A DNA stretch of 64,000 bases from Morinoia aosen (GCA_030386875.1 CM059569.1:41703842-41767841); one strand, 5' to 3'. Counted from the stretch's first letter, positions 52,392-62,428 are shown. Notes: a model not told the origin generated them from the letters alone. Numbers and translations: made by a program.

Positions 52392-52515
52392 CCCTATTAC
52401 AAACGTAAAGAGGTTGGGTCGTGAGGGGTAGCCACAGTTCTTTTAGTTTTATAATTTTCACTAAAAGAACTGTTGCTACCCCTCACGACCCAACCTCTTT
52501 ACGTTTGTAATAGGG
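52392..52515. repeat. 124-bp near-perfect hairpin, copy 2
   Basis: The same 56 + 12 + 56 layout as the copy at 52,006, in the mirror orientation imposed by the larger palindrome. A third half-copy lies at 53,034-53,099 inside the hAT-like element. Confidence 0.92.
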
Positions 52516-52918
52516 GGTTTGCTCTTCGTCGGCTTGGTTGGCGCGCGGGAACGCCTGTTTACTTTCACGTCGGACCGCGCGGTATATTTTTCCCCGACTC
52601 AAAGACTGGAGTTACGGTAACTCATTTGATGCCATAACTTTTAAAATACTCATTTCCGACGGAAAGTGCATTGAAGAAAACTTGTTTATTTTGGTTTAAT
52701 TAACAGTCATTGTTGATCAAAAAGTGGGAAATCGATTATGGTCAAGTCCTTTACATTTACCTTATTTTCATATGATTAACATTATTAAGGCATCGAAAAT
52801 TCGAATATCAATTATGGTCAAGTCCTTTACATTTACCCAAGGTAATTACTATGATATAGGCAACTGAGCTAAAGGTTAGGTAGGCTTCCTTTTGTTGTAA
52901 TAAAATAGGTTTTTGTTT

Positions 52919-53292
52919 GGTCAATATTTACTTTAGGTCCGGCAGGCGACCACCATGGGCGCCGCCATCTTGGATCTGATGTAAACAAGATTGCGGTCGT
53001 CACCCTAATGGGTGGGTTAGAAGCTTTATTTATAATTTTCGCTATAAGAACTGTGGCTAACCCTCACGACCCAACCTCTTTACGTTTATAATAGAGGGTT
53101 AACTACCCTTATTAACTAAATAACGGCGCCGGCGCGCGCGCGCCGGCGCCAACTTCAAAGTACAATTATTCAAAAATAACGCATCAGCGAGCAGAATGTC
53201 ATTCATGTAAAAGGTTATTAAATGTGTTCCTTTATTGATTATTTGCCCCCAAATTATTAATTTCCTTGCCGGACCAAAAATAAATATTGTCC
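52919..53292. mobile_element. hAT-like MITE (374 bp) inserted in the SINE-like copy
   Basis: A perfect 8-bp duplication TTTTGTTT lies at 52,911-52,918 and 53,293-53,300. The termini GGTCAATATTTACTTTAGGT and, complemented, GGACAATATTTATTTTTGGT continue into a shared CCGGCA. The two halves of the interrupted SINE-like sequence join correctly across it. Inside are CCGCCATCTTGG (YY1-like word), a half-copy of the 124-bp hairpin, and a GC-only palindrome. No coding capacity. Confidence 0.88.
53125..53150. repeat. 26-bp perfect GC-only palindrome
   Basis: GGCGCCGGCGCGC followed by its exact complement. It contains an alternating CG run that could adopt left-handed DNA or a cruciform. It is bounded by AT-rich sequence on both sides. 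Confidence 0.97.
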
Positions 53293-53620
53293 TTTTGTTT
53301 TGTTACGGACCATCTTTTTTCGGTTCACTGCTGTCCTGTTTTTCAGCACCTACTACTTTCTTCTTCAACTTTTTTCTTGTTTCATGCACTTCTTTCCTAG
53401 CTAACTGTTTCTGGGCACCTTGTGCATAGATTCCGCGTTCCCTCAACTCCATACTAAATGGTGCCTTTCTCTTTCCTCTCCTAGAACATCTTTGTCGTAG
53501 CTAAGGGAGGCTAAAACTCTCTTATATAATAATAATAATGATATAGGCAACAAAATTTCGAAAATCCATTAGTTGCATCTCCTTAACATTAACTCATTTA
53601 AGAACATGTTACATAAGTGA

Positions 53621-54066
53621 TATTTTGCTCGCTGATGCGTAATTTTCTAGTAATTAAACGTTGAAGTTGTCGAATCAAACAGATAAGAAACGGACACGTA
53701 TATATGCTGTAATACGGTATTGACGTGATACGTTAGATTAGGGTAGGTAACGTTAGTTTAGTTGAATAAACTAACCAAAATAAACCCAAAATAACTTAAC
53801 TTAGCTACACGGAAACTGAGTTTTTCGCCAAAATACTGCGCGTGTTCCAACAATGCAGTTACGACGCAACCGACTATCTAACGTTATTCTTACCTGAACG
53901 TAACTCGTGTATGTCTCGAAAATTACGGGTCAATATTAAATTTAATGTTAACGTTTTTTTAAATTATAAAATTTCTTCAATTACCTAAATTTTGTAATGA
54001 AATTATACAAGTCGTTGACAACATGAAATTAAACATTTACCAAATTACGCATCAGCGAGCAAAATG
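53621..54066. repeat. 25-bp inverted repeat pair (446 bp apart), dispersed motif
   Basis: AATTACGCATCAGCGAGCAAA appears inverted at 53,621-53,646 and direct at 54,042-54,066. A third direct copy (ACGCATCAGCGAGCAGAATG) is at 53,179-53,198 inside the hAT-like element. The pair may be termini of another short transposon. No target duplication was established. Confidence 0.6.
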
Positions 54067-54482
54067 TCATTCGTGTATTACGATCTTAAATGTGCACCTT
54101 TAGTGATTCTTAGGAACCAAATTTTTAAATTCCGTGAGCACATTAAAATAAAAATTGACCCCTATCGCGGTCATCGTAGCAAGTCGATATTTCCTCAATC
54201 TTTTGAAGTAACCAAATTACTTCGCACTCGTAGAATTATTTTTCATCAATTTGATTCACCCTGCAGTAGCGAATATCAGATTTTAGACTAATTATTCGCT
54301 CAACACGTTAACTGCCTATTGAGCCATAAATGTACTAATAGGTAAATTGCTCATTTAAGTACCGGTGTGAATGGACAGCGTTTCAATTCTTTCAATATCT
54401 TTTTTAGAAGAAACTTAAGCATACGAGGTATAACACCATCATGCCATTATATTTTCACACTTCTTACGAAAGGTCCCCTCAG

Positions 54483-54835
54483 GGGATACAACTATTGTAT
54501 CTATGGGAATTAGCGCTCCCAGGGGGAAATGTGAGGGCCCGAGCTGTGAGTTAGGTAGGCCTTCTTTTTGTTGAAATAAAATGTTTTTATGTTGAGGACC
54601 ACCTTTTTTCGGTTCACTACTGTCCTGATTTTCAGCACCTCTGACTTTCTTCTTCAACTTTTATCTTATTTCATGAACTTCTTTCCCATCTTACTGTTTC
54701 TATGCCCTTTCTGCATAGATTCCTCATTTTCCTATCTCCATACTAAATGGTGCCTTCCTCCTTCCTCTCTTCGATACGCTCTATTTTTGCAGCGGTTAGA
54801 GAGGCTTAAACTAACTTATAATCTATAATCTAATC
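54483..54835 (+). mobile_element. SINE-like element, full-length copy (353 bp)
   Basis: An 11-bp duplication TCTTACGAAAG lies at 54,472-54,482 and 54,836-54,846. The body starts GTCCCCTCAGGGGATACAAC, carries GGGAATTAGCGCTCCCAGGG, CACTACTGTCCTGATTTTCA and CATACTAAATGGTGCC, and ends TAATCTATAATCTAATC. No clear Pol III A or B box was found, so a tRNA origin is unproven. The antisense frame (GAENQDSSEPKK) is conserved only as DNA. Confidence 0.87.
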
Positions 54836-54846
54836 TCTTACGAAAG

Positions 54847-56386
54847 ATATAATTTATTCCGATGAGTTAAGTCGTTTTACAAACTCTGCTACTTACAACC
54901 TTACTTAACATTAGACAGCTGAACGCACATGTGGCGAACGTGCAGAACTTGCGACCATCAGCTTTTCCTTGCGTATATGAGCTTTAACTTCTGATAATTG
55001 TACACTAGCCCAAATTGAAATGGCAACCTTTAACGTGTTTGCTTGCATTGTGCCATCTAACTCTTGTCTGTTTCAAGCAAGTATTTCCAAACGAGTTTGA
55101 GCAAGCCGTGCTCCTCTTCCTTTTATTCGAGCGCAACCGGCACTAATTAACGCGCTTTGCAAGTCGAGCTGAAGGTCTTCCCATTGTCTAACTCGGAGCG
55201 CTGCATAGACTGTGACCAATACACGAGGTGATCTCTAGAATATTTCTCTTGCTATTCACACTGGAGTTTGATATTGGTGAGCTCACGTGAGGATTCTCTG
55301 AACCTCGGTTTTCAACATGAGGGATGAATTAATTTTTGTAAATAGATGTTAGTTCTCTGAATTTATATTTTTCTGCAAAATCAGTGTTCAACAACACGCG
55401 GAATGATTAAATAATTTAAATGGATGTTAGTTCATTGCATTTATACTCGTTCTACCAATGTTGTGCGGTATTGTTGGGCTTGAGAAGCTTGCAAGGTTCA
55501 TGTATTATGCTCTTGATTGTTGGTAATTGTTGAACAATAGCTCTATTTTGAAGTTCATGAGTTGCGGATGTACTTGTCGTTTTCTTATGCATTTATACAT
55601 TATAGCCCAGGGCCCGTGGCACTTTGACAAGGGTTCCGCAAAATTAAACGAATTTACCTGTGGATGCGTGTGTGTGTATATATATATACATAAATTTTCC
55701 CTATGGGAAAACATGTTGAGGGTCCTCAGCTTATGTTCTGTAATAACAGTACTACTTATTTGAAAAAAGTTTGAGAACCCCTGTAATATAATTTTCTCCA
55801 TTCAGTAATTCTTGAAGGGGTTAAAGTTAGCAAAACAAGTTCTTGCTCCTCGATCAAGCACTTTTAGCAGTTCTGGAAAGTAATCCATTCTGAAACTACT
55901 GGCCCCTTGCAAAGTGTCTTGTTACTTTATGACGGTCAAGCGGACAGAAAAAAGTAGCAAGAACGTTTCAACTCTAATAAAGAATTATTATTTAGCTGAT
56001 AGCTAGGCAGCATCAACCTTAAAATTATTTTTAAAGGTTAACATGCTACGTCTTTGCGTCCTGGTATTATGAAAGATTTGAAGAATCAATGTACAAGATA
56101 TGTATCGGGCTTAATTGGAATTAAACATCCTTTCTTCATGCTACTGAAACCTCCATCGAAATTCCCGATCTCTACAACTCAAAAGTGACAGGTTTCTTAA
56201 CAATTCAAAAAAAGCTTGATACCCCAGTGTGACAACGCAATTTTTTGCCGTCAAGTAAAAATCGCGACACCTAAGAAAAGACATAAAGTTCAGATACGTT
56301 AGGGTTGCCGCGCACGTTGCGGGTGTGATCGCGAGAACGGTCGCTCTATCGGAATACCGTCAAAGCTTCGGATAATCGATGTCGTA
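54847..56386. other. Non-coding stretch
   Basis: No gene or RNA recognised. A GTGTGTGTATATATATATAC microsatellite lies at 55,670-55,690. Confidence 0.5.
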
Positions 56387-56653
56387 ATGGCGGCCCATAT
56401 GTCTCTGAGCCGCTCCCCGGAGACAGTGCCGCTACCTGACGTAATTATAATTCCCTCGGTAACTCATGGGGTGAATAGAATTAGTTTCCCTACACCACCT
56501 CCCGGTATAATAATTTCTGTGAATTATGTGGGGAATAGAATTAGTTTTACAGGTCCACCTAATGCTATAATAATTTTCTTTACTGATTTGGAAAATATAA
56601 TTCGTTTCCTTGCACCACCTGACGCAATTATTATTCCCTCAGTAGCTGATTAG
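56387..56653 (+). CDS. Possible small protein with 20-21 residue repeats (88 aa)
   Basis: An ATG (context GTCGTAATGGCGGCC) opens 88 codons to TAG. After about 17 residues, three and a half repeats follow with the pattern PP(D/G/N)(A/-)IIIxxVxxxxNRISFxxP. The units are 21, 20 and 20 codons long, so length differences preserve the frame. Several codon differences between units are synonymous (ATT/ATA). I recognise no family. The repeat may be a 60-63 bp minisatellite that is open by chance, but frame-preserving indels make a real short protein or exon conceivable. Confidence 0.3.
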   Translation: MAAHMSLSRSPETVPLPDVIIIPSVTHGVNRISFPTPPPGIIISVNYVGNRISFTGPPNAIIIFFTDLENIIRFLAPPDAIIIPSVAD

Positions 56654-57867
56654 GAGGAAATTAGTTTGAAGACAAGCCTATCAAGGTAGCTGGAGAGGCT
56701 GACTTAGATTCAAAATAAATGCAATTTTCGATGAAAAACAAAAAGATCAGAACTGTAGCATGAAACCATTTTTTTATTCATTAGTTAACATCAACTACAG
56801 GTTCTCTGCTGGTAATTCGTTGCGGTTGGATTAACGCTTCGTAATTAAATTAATAATTCTGGAAAACATTATTCAGTACGTTCCTAGTTTGCAGTGACGA
56901 TAAGTTAACATTTTATCATTTTCATATACGCGTGTGCCGGCGTAATCACCATACATCTGATGATGTATCAGTACATCTGCTTTGCGTGCTCCCCATTACC
57001 GTGTTACAGCCGCTGGCGCTCTTATCTTGACACTTGATGATTTGGCTCCATTTGGTCTACTTGATGATTTGGCTCTACTATAGACCACGCCTGTCTAGTC
57101 TATGACAGATGTTTCTCTGCTCCATATATCAAATATTAAGAATATTTTCCCCGGTAAAATGTACGTAAAAATATTTTGTGTGAACTTCATCACATAGGTG
57201 TTATCTAGGTGGTTGGGAACTCTTTATTTGCAAATATCAAACAGCGAAGCAAATTATCAAACCTACCTTAATTTTAAATTGATCATGAACTAAAGCTTTC
57301 AGGTTTTCACTTTACGTTTGTCTTGCAAGCTACCCAACGGCAGGGAGTTAGAAGCTCAGCGTTTCAGTCCGCAATTTTTCGGTGGAGGTAACGAAAACGG
57401 GCATGAATCTTTTTCGGGAAACAATTGCAATCGAGGACCACCTTGACAATCTCCGAAAATCTTAGGAGCTCAGAGCGGACTTGTGGGCGATACCATTAAT
57501 ATCCTGAGAAGCCACTGCGGATGCTGGGACTGAATCGCCAGTTTCTGGAACTGCAGGATCATTTTGTTCATGGATGTGTGGCTTGTACCTTCGGTCCGGT
57601 AATTGGCTTGCGAGCGAGCTGCTTTATAGCTAAAAGTAAGCCTTCATGTCCCTCCATCAGCAGGAGATGTTCCATTAACGTCTGCATTTGAGTTCATTTG
57701 GTCAGTCTGAACTAAGGAGAAACGCTCTTATCCAGTTGTCTGTGTCATATAAAATATTGATTTTGGGGGTTTTATTTAAAGAAAATCGTGCATTAATTGA
57801 ATAAATTATCTCCTATGTGGAGCTGCAAGGGAATTAAGTGATCTCCTAGCTTACATAAGACACTTAA
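56654..57867. other. Non-coding stretch
   Basis: A local repetition of ACTTGATGATTTGGCTC lies at 57,030-57,065. Nothing else recognised. Confidence 0.5.
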
Positions 57868-58088
57868 CACTGTGAACCGCAACGTGCACCACCGGTGGCC
57901 ACGTATGAGGTTTCCATTACGCTTTTGAACGACCAGTAGCCACAAACTGAGTTTTCATAAATACTTGATTAAAGCTAAATGACGACGTGATCTAGTTAAT
58001 GTTTGTTGTTTTCAAAAGAGCTTACTACAATTGACAATAAACACGAGTTGAATATTGAACCTCAGTTCAACCAACTGCGGTTAAAGTG
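57868..58088 (-). mobile_element. TTAA-flanked MITE (copy 3, 221 bp, inverted)
   Basis: The right end, complemented, is CACTTTAACCGCAGTTGGTT and the left is CACTGTGAACCGCAACGTGC with CACCACCGGTGGCCACG. TTAA (57,864-57,867) precedes it and TAGA follows. It matches the 209 and 219 bp copies at 17.3 and 24.6 kb. Confidence 0.72.
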
Positions 58089-58214
58089 TAGATTGATCTC
58101 CTAGCCTATACAAGATATATAAGGCATAAAGTAACTTAGCAGCAGCATTGATTTCGAAAATGATATTTTAGTCTTCGCAGACCAGCGTTCAATTCCAACA
58201 CTCTCTGATTAGTC

Positions 58215-58580
58215 AGACATCACCCCTCAGGGGGTTACAACTATGGTGTTGTGTTTATGGGAATTATTACTACCAAGGGGAAAATGTGAGGGCGCGCGGT
58301 GAAAGTTAAGCAGGCCTTCTTTTTGATGAAATAATTTTTTTTTGTCAAGGACCACTTTTTTCGGTTCACTGCTGTCCTGTTTTTCAGCACCTACTACTCG
58401 CACTTTCTCCAACTTTTATCATGTTCCATATTGTTCTTTTTCAATTTACAGTTTTTATGTCTCTTTTGCGTAGATTCCGCTTTCCCTTAACTCCAAAATA
58501 AATGGTGCCCTCATCTTTTCTTTTGAAGCGCCTTGGTTGAGGATAGTTACGCTGAAACCAACGTTTAATCTAATCTAATC
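58215..58580 (+). mobile_element. SINE-like element copy
   Basis: It starts near CCCCTCAGGGGGTTACAACT, contains CACTGCTGTCCTGTTTTTCA, and ends (TAATC)n at 58,564-58,580. It has the same orientation and order as the copy at 54.5 kb. A convincing target duplication was not seen, so the edges are approximate. Confidence 0.78.
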
Positions 58581-59151
58581 TTTCGATTAAATTGCTACAA
58601 AATCGCGAGTTTCCATCTCACTATATTTCCGAAAATTTTACGTTTCTTCGTTATACCGGGCCTCGCATTCATATTGATTTGCTATTCAGCTAAGAAATTA
58701 CTTTCCAACCGCGCACGTAAGGGCATTTCAATCCAAAAATTCCCCAAAAGATGCAAGGAAAACTTACTCATATAATATAGTTCACAGTACCAGTCTACGT
58801 ATTTATACTCAGGAAATTCTAACTGATCTCTCGCTTAAAGAATTTGGTTCATATTATTAATCTATATATTTCAATTGTTTACATTCATTATGATGACACT
58901 CATTACACGGATACAGCACACAACCGCACGCGAAACGTGAAGCTACAGAACATGACCTCATTAGTCCTTGTGTGTGAGTGTGTACGCATGTCCCAGCAGC
59001 GGAGCAGCTCAATACTCAATAATTGAAGCCAGAATTAGCACAACAAGATTTGAATGCGCCTCGAGGGCTCACACGAGACAGTTTGACCGACAGCATTACT
59101 GATCCCAGGCACGTGACCGACTGTGTGAGATCAGCGTCGAGCTACTTCAGT
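58581..59151. other. Non-coding stretch
   Basis: No gene or RNA recognised upstream of the 17-bp array. Confidence 0.5.
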
Positions 59152-60173
59152 GGAGGGAGTCTCGAGGGGAAGGGAGTCTCGAGGGGAAGGGAGTCTCGAG
59201 GGGAAGGGAGTCTCGAGGGGAAGGGAGTTTCGAGGGGAGGGGAGTCTCGAGGGGAGGGGAGTCTCGAGGGGAGGGGAGTCTCGAGGGGAGGGGAGTCTCG
59301 AGGGGAAGGGAGTCTCGAGGGGAAGGGAGTCTCGAGGGGAAGGGAGTCTCGAGGGGAAGGGAGTCTCGAGGGGAAGGGAGTCTCGAGGGGAAGGGAGTCT
59401 CGAGGGGAAGGGAGTCTCGAGGGGAAGGGAGTCTCGAGGGGAAGGGAGTCTCGAGGGGAAGGGAGTCTCGAGGGGAAGGGAGTCTCGAGGGGAAGGGAGT
59501 CTCGAGGGGAAGGGAGTCTCGAGGGGAAGGGAGTCTCGAGGGGAAGGGAGTCTCGAGGGGAAGGGAGTCTCGAGGGGAAGGGAGTCTCGAGGGGAAGGGA
59601 GTCTCGAGGGGAAGGGAGTCTCGAGGGGAAGGGAGTCTCGAGGGGAAGGGAGTCTCGAGGGGAAGGGAGTCTCGAGGGGAAGGGAGTCTCGAGGGGAAGG
59701 GAGTCTCGAGGGGAAGGGAGTCTCGAGGGGAAGGGAGTCTCGAGGGGAAGGGAGTCTCGAGGGGAAGGGAGTCTCGAGGGGAAGGGAGTCTCGAGGGGAA
59801 GGGAGTCTCGAGGGGAAGGGAGTCTCGAGGGGAAGGGAGTCTCGAGGGGAAGGGAGTCTCGAGGGGAAGGGAGTCTCGAGGGGAAGGGAGTCTCGAGGGG
59901 AAGGGAGTCTCGAGGGGAAGGGAGTCTCGAGGGGAAGGGAGTCTCGAGGGGAAGGGAGTCTCGAGGGGAAGGGAGTCTCGAGGGGAAGGGAGTCTCGAGG
60001 GGAAGGGAGTCTCGAGGGGAAGGGAGTCTCGAGGGGAAGGGAGTCTCGAGGGGAAGGGAGTCTCGAGGGGAAGGGAGTCTCGAGGGGAAGGGAGTCTCGA
60101 GGGGAAGGGAGTCTCGAGGGGAAGGGAGTCTCGAGGGGAAGGGAGTCTCGAGAGGAAGGGAGTCTCGAGAGGA
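59152..60173. repeat. 17-bp G-rich minisatellite, about 60 copies
   Basis: The unit GGGAGTCTCGAGGGGAA repeats almost perfectly for 1 kb. A block of variants with GGGGAGGGG occurs near 59,235-59,300, and edge variants with CGAGAGG occur at the right end. Three units make 51 nt, so all frames read as a 17-residue repeat, and long frames run on both strands (388 codons plus, 348 codons from an ATG at 60,193 minus). The plus frames have no ATG. Each unit carries CTCGAG. The paired G-tracts could form quadruplexes on the plus strand. The near-identity suggests recent expansion. Confidence 0.97.
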
Positions 60174-61019
60174 TTGTACGAATGTTTAGTCATTTTAGAT
60201 TGAATTCGAATATAATGATACACTGCTCGAGAAAAATTGTTAAAAACTGTATTTTTTTAAAACTAATTCTAACACGTAGCTCGGTAGTTTTCTTTTTCAT
60301 AAGTTGAATGTGCGTGACGCTCGATTGAAATTGAAACAAGACTTGCAAAATATTTCCAAAATATTAGGAAGATTTGCCCGGATATTTTACTCCCAAGACA
60401 TGACTCACTATTGTACACTTCACGACTGAAAATGGCTTGTCAAAATTCGGGACCTGACGCCATTTATTATTATGTTTATGCGCCGAGTATTCGAGTGAAC
60501 GTAACTTGGTTCAGGCCTACTGTAATTCTTTAGGCTGAACTTCGGAAGGCTGGTCGGAAGCCTTCGATTGTGTATCACAGCTAACTCCTTCCCCCCTCAC
60601 CCCCAATCCTCCTACACCTCCTCCCCCTGCCCCCACCCCCCCCACCGGTGGGAAGATCGATCACGCTTTTTAAAGCATTAGAAAAACTTGTAACCAATGA
60701 CCCGTAGTCTGGCAAGCCTTCCTCACGGTCAAATTGCTGCCAATGGAGAACGAAAGATTTATTCATTGAAAGAAAGACAAGTACACGTTTTTGCTTGACC
60801 TGGTGTGATGCACTCGTTTTGCTTGTTCGAGAAAAAAGGTTTACTTGAAGTTCCTTCATTTGTACCACAGTTAGCTGCACGTTTTGGTACGATGGAAAAA
60901 AGTATATGGTAATCAATTTGAGAAGATCATTTCGTGCATTTACTGTCTTTTACTGTGCGCTTATGAATGTAATAATATTCATAAAATACCTTAAATAATT
61001 TAGCTCTGCAAACAGTTAA
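60174..61019. other. Non-coding stretch with a C-rich patch
   Basis: At 60,590-60,645 there is a C-rich run (CCCCCCTCACCCCCAATCCT ... CCCCCTGCCCCCACCCCCCC). On the minus strand it contains at least four G-tracts of five or more, a quadruplex candidate. No gene recognised. Confidence 0.7.
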
Positions 61020-61677
61020 CCCGTTGACTGCGATGAGTTAAACTGAAGTTAAGTTTTCGCCTCAAATTTCAATTCAAAAGCTGTTAGAAATTTTGTAAAT
61101 ACCAAACATTTAGTGCGCTCATTAAATATCATTAATTTTAAAAGGTAGTTAAAACTTTTTCAAACGACTGTTCGACGGGCTGTTCTTCAGTTGGAAATCT
61201 TAAGAAAGTCGTGTTGCAGTCAACGACTTAAACTGAACATTCTAAGCTGGTAGAGAATATTCTAAAGGTTACTGAGCCAGAATAGTCAAACTCGGCCGTC
61301 ATAAATACATTAATCAAAAGCGAAATGAATTCACGATCCAGTAACTATTTGCTATTGCGAAGTTGCTAACTACAAATGACTTCCCTCATGTAGATAAAAC
61401 TATTGCATCTAAGAAAATTAAGGTTCGTAGGCCTTCCAATTTGTTCTTTTTTCGGTTCACTGCTGTCCTGTTCTTCAGAACATGTACTTTCTTCAAATTT
61501 TATCCTGTATCATAGATGTTTTCGACCCATGGGTGAGACGTTTGAGAAATGTTAATCTTTTAAATTCAATGGTGATCAACGGACTCAGTTAATGTTTGGT
61601 ATTTGTGAAATTGTATCTTTTGAATTAAAATTGGAGTTGAATATTGAACTTCAGTTTAACCCATCGCAGTCAGCGTG
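61020..61677. mobile_element. Composite of TTAA-family MITEs, interrupted
   Basis: The left terminus CCCGTTGACTGCGATGAGTT (after TTAA at 61,016-61,019) and the right, complemented, CACGCTGACTGCGATGGGTT (before TCAA) are good inverted repeats that continue into AAACTGAAGTT. Internal words CATAAATAC, TTAATCAAAAG and GTTAATGTTTGGT match the copy at 57.9 kb, but in a broken order. A SINE-like fragment sits in the middle. This is probably two or more copies merged, not one element. Confidence 0.65.
61385..61510 (+). mobile_element. SINE-like fragment
   Basis: CCCTCATGTAGATAAAACTA, then GTAGGCCTTCC and TTTTTTCGGTTCACTGCTGT, and TCAAATTTTATCCTGTATCA. This is a shortened copy of the family, lacking the 3' half and tail, nested inside the TTAA composite. 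Confidence 0.7.
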
Positions 61678-62046
61678 TCAATATTAGGAACGATAAAACC
61701 AATCGGGCACAGAAATTGTTTCACTCCACAGCTGTTAATCAACGTTTGTTGTGGCAAAGAGAAAAATTCCTGTCATTAACTTATTTACATTTCAGATGCA
61801 CACTCGGCGCTCATTTCATGATTACTTTAAAAGTACGAAGAGCTCTGTAGGCATGGAGGGTTTATTGAGAGCATCCACCAAATAATTTTTCAGACGATTT
61901 GATAACGATTTCCGCCAAACCGTCCAGAAGTTACCATAAAGTGGGGCGTATGCAAAATTATCTTGAGGAAAAATTCCACAGAATTCAGCGAGAAATTTAC
62001 AGCGAAGTAGACGTGTTTCGAAGAACTTCGAGGTAAATAGGGACGC
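61678..62046. other. Non-coding stretch
   Basis: No gene or RNA recognised. Confidence 0.5.
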
Positions 62047-62416
62047 CCCCTCAGGGAGATAAAACTATTGTGGCTATGGGAATTAGCGCTTCCAGGGGGA
62101 ATATGTGAGGGCCCGATCTAAAAGATAGGTAGGCTTTCTTTTTGTTAAAATAGAATAGGTTTTTGCTTTGTTACGGAGAACATTTTTTTCGGTTCACTGC
62201 TGTCCTGTTTTTCAGCACCGCTGACTTTCTTCTTCAACTTTTATCTTATTTCATGAACTTCTTTCCGAACTTACTGTTTCTATGCCGCTTCCACATAGAT
62301 TTCCCATTCCCTAATATCCATACTAAATGGTACCTTCCTCATTCATCTCTTCGATACGCTCTTTTTTGTAGCGGTTAGGGAGGCTTAAACTAACTTACAA
62401 TCTAATCTAATCTCGA
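62047..62416 (+). mobile_element. SINE-like element, full-length copy (370 bp)
   Basis: A 12-bp duplication AAATAGG(G/A)ACGC lies at 62,035-62,046 and 62,417-62,428 (11 of 12). The body runs from CCCCTCAGGGAGATAAAACT through TTTTCGGTTCACTGCTGTCC and CATACTAAATGGTACC to AATCTAATCTAATCTCG. Its layout matches the 54.5 kb copy. Confidence 0.87.
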
Positions 62417-62428
62417 AAATAGGAACGC

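Larger units (their letters stand above)
52865..53537 (+). mobile_element. SINE-like retroelement, 5'-truncated, with nested insertion
   Basis: The 14-bp ATGATATAGGCAAC occurs at 52,851-52,864 and at 53,538-53,551 as a target duplication. The body begins mid-element (GAGCTAAAGGTTAGGTAGGC), so the 5' end is missing. It continues after the hAT-like insertion with TTACGGACCATCTTTTTTCG and CACTGCTGTCCTGTTTTTCA, and ends in a (TAA)n tail. Direct duplications of 10-15 bp, 5' truncation and a simple tail are hallmarks of target-primed reverse transcription. Confidence 0.85.
50970..53600. repeat. Compound nested inverted repeat (about 2.6 kb)
   Basis: The outer arms (TTAAGGAGATGCAACTAATC at about 50,985, and its complement near 53,570-53,590) face each other. 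Inside, a palindrome runs 51,760-52,837, with left arm 51,760-52,225, a 70-bp spacer 52,226-52,295, and right arm 52,296-52,837. A motif of about 90 bp (AATAAACAAGTTTTCTTCAATG ... AAATGAGTTACCG) occurs in alternating orientation at about 51,826, 52,137, 52,296 and 52,610. Older direct copies are at about 51,046, 51,160 and 51,318. The right arm carries an extra 76 bp matching the complement of the spacer. No coding frame is present. Confidence 0.85.

Noticed and set aside
54439..58412. Conserved antisense peptide GAENQDSSEPKK in several SINE-like copies as a gene or hAT zinc-finger remnant
   Set aside because: It is on the strand opposite to the tail, is broken in other copies, and is explained by DNA-level similarity between copies.
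59023..60307. Long plus-strand open frames over the 17-bp array as a repetitive protein
   Set aside because: No ATG start, open only because the unit lacks stops in every frame, and no splice or gene context.
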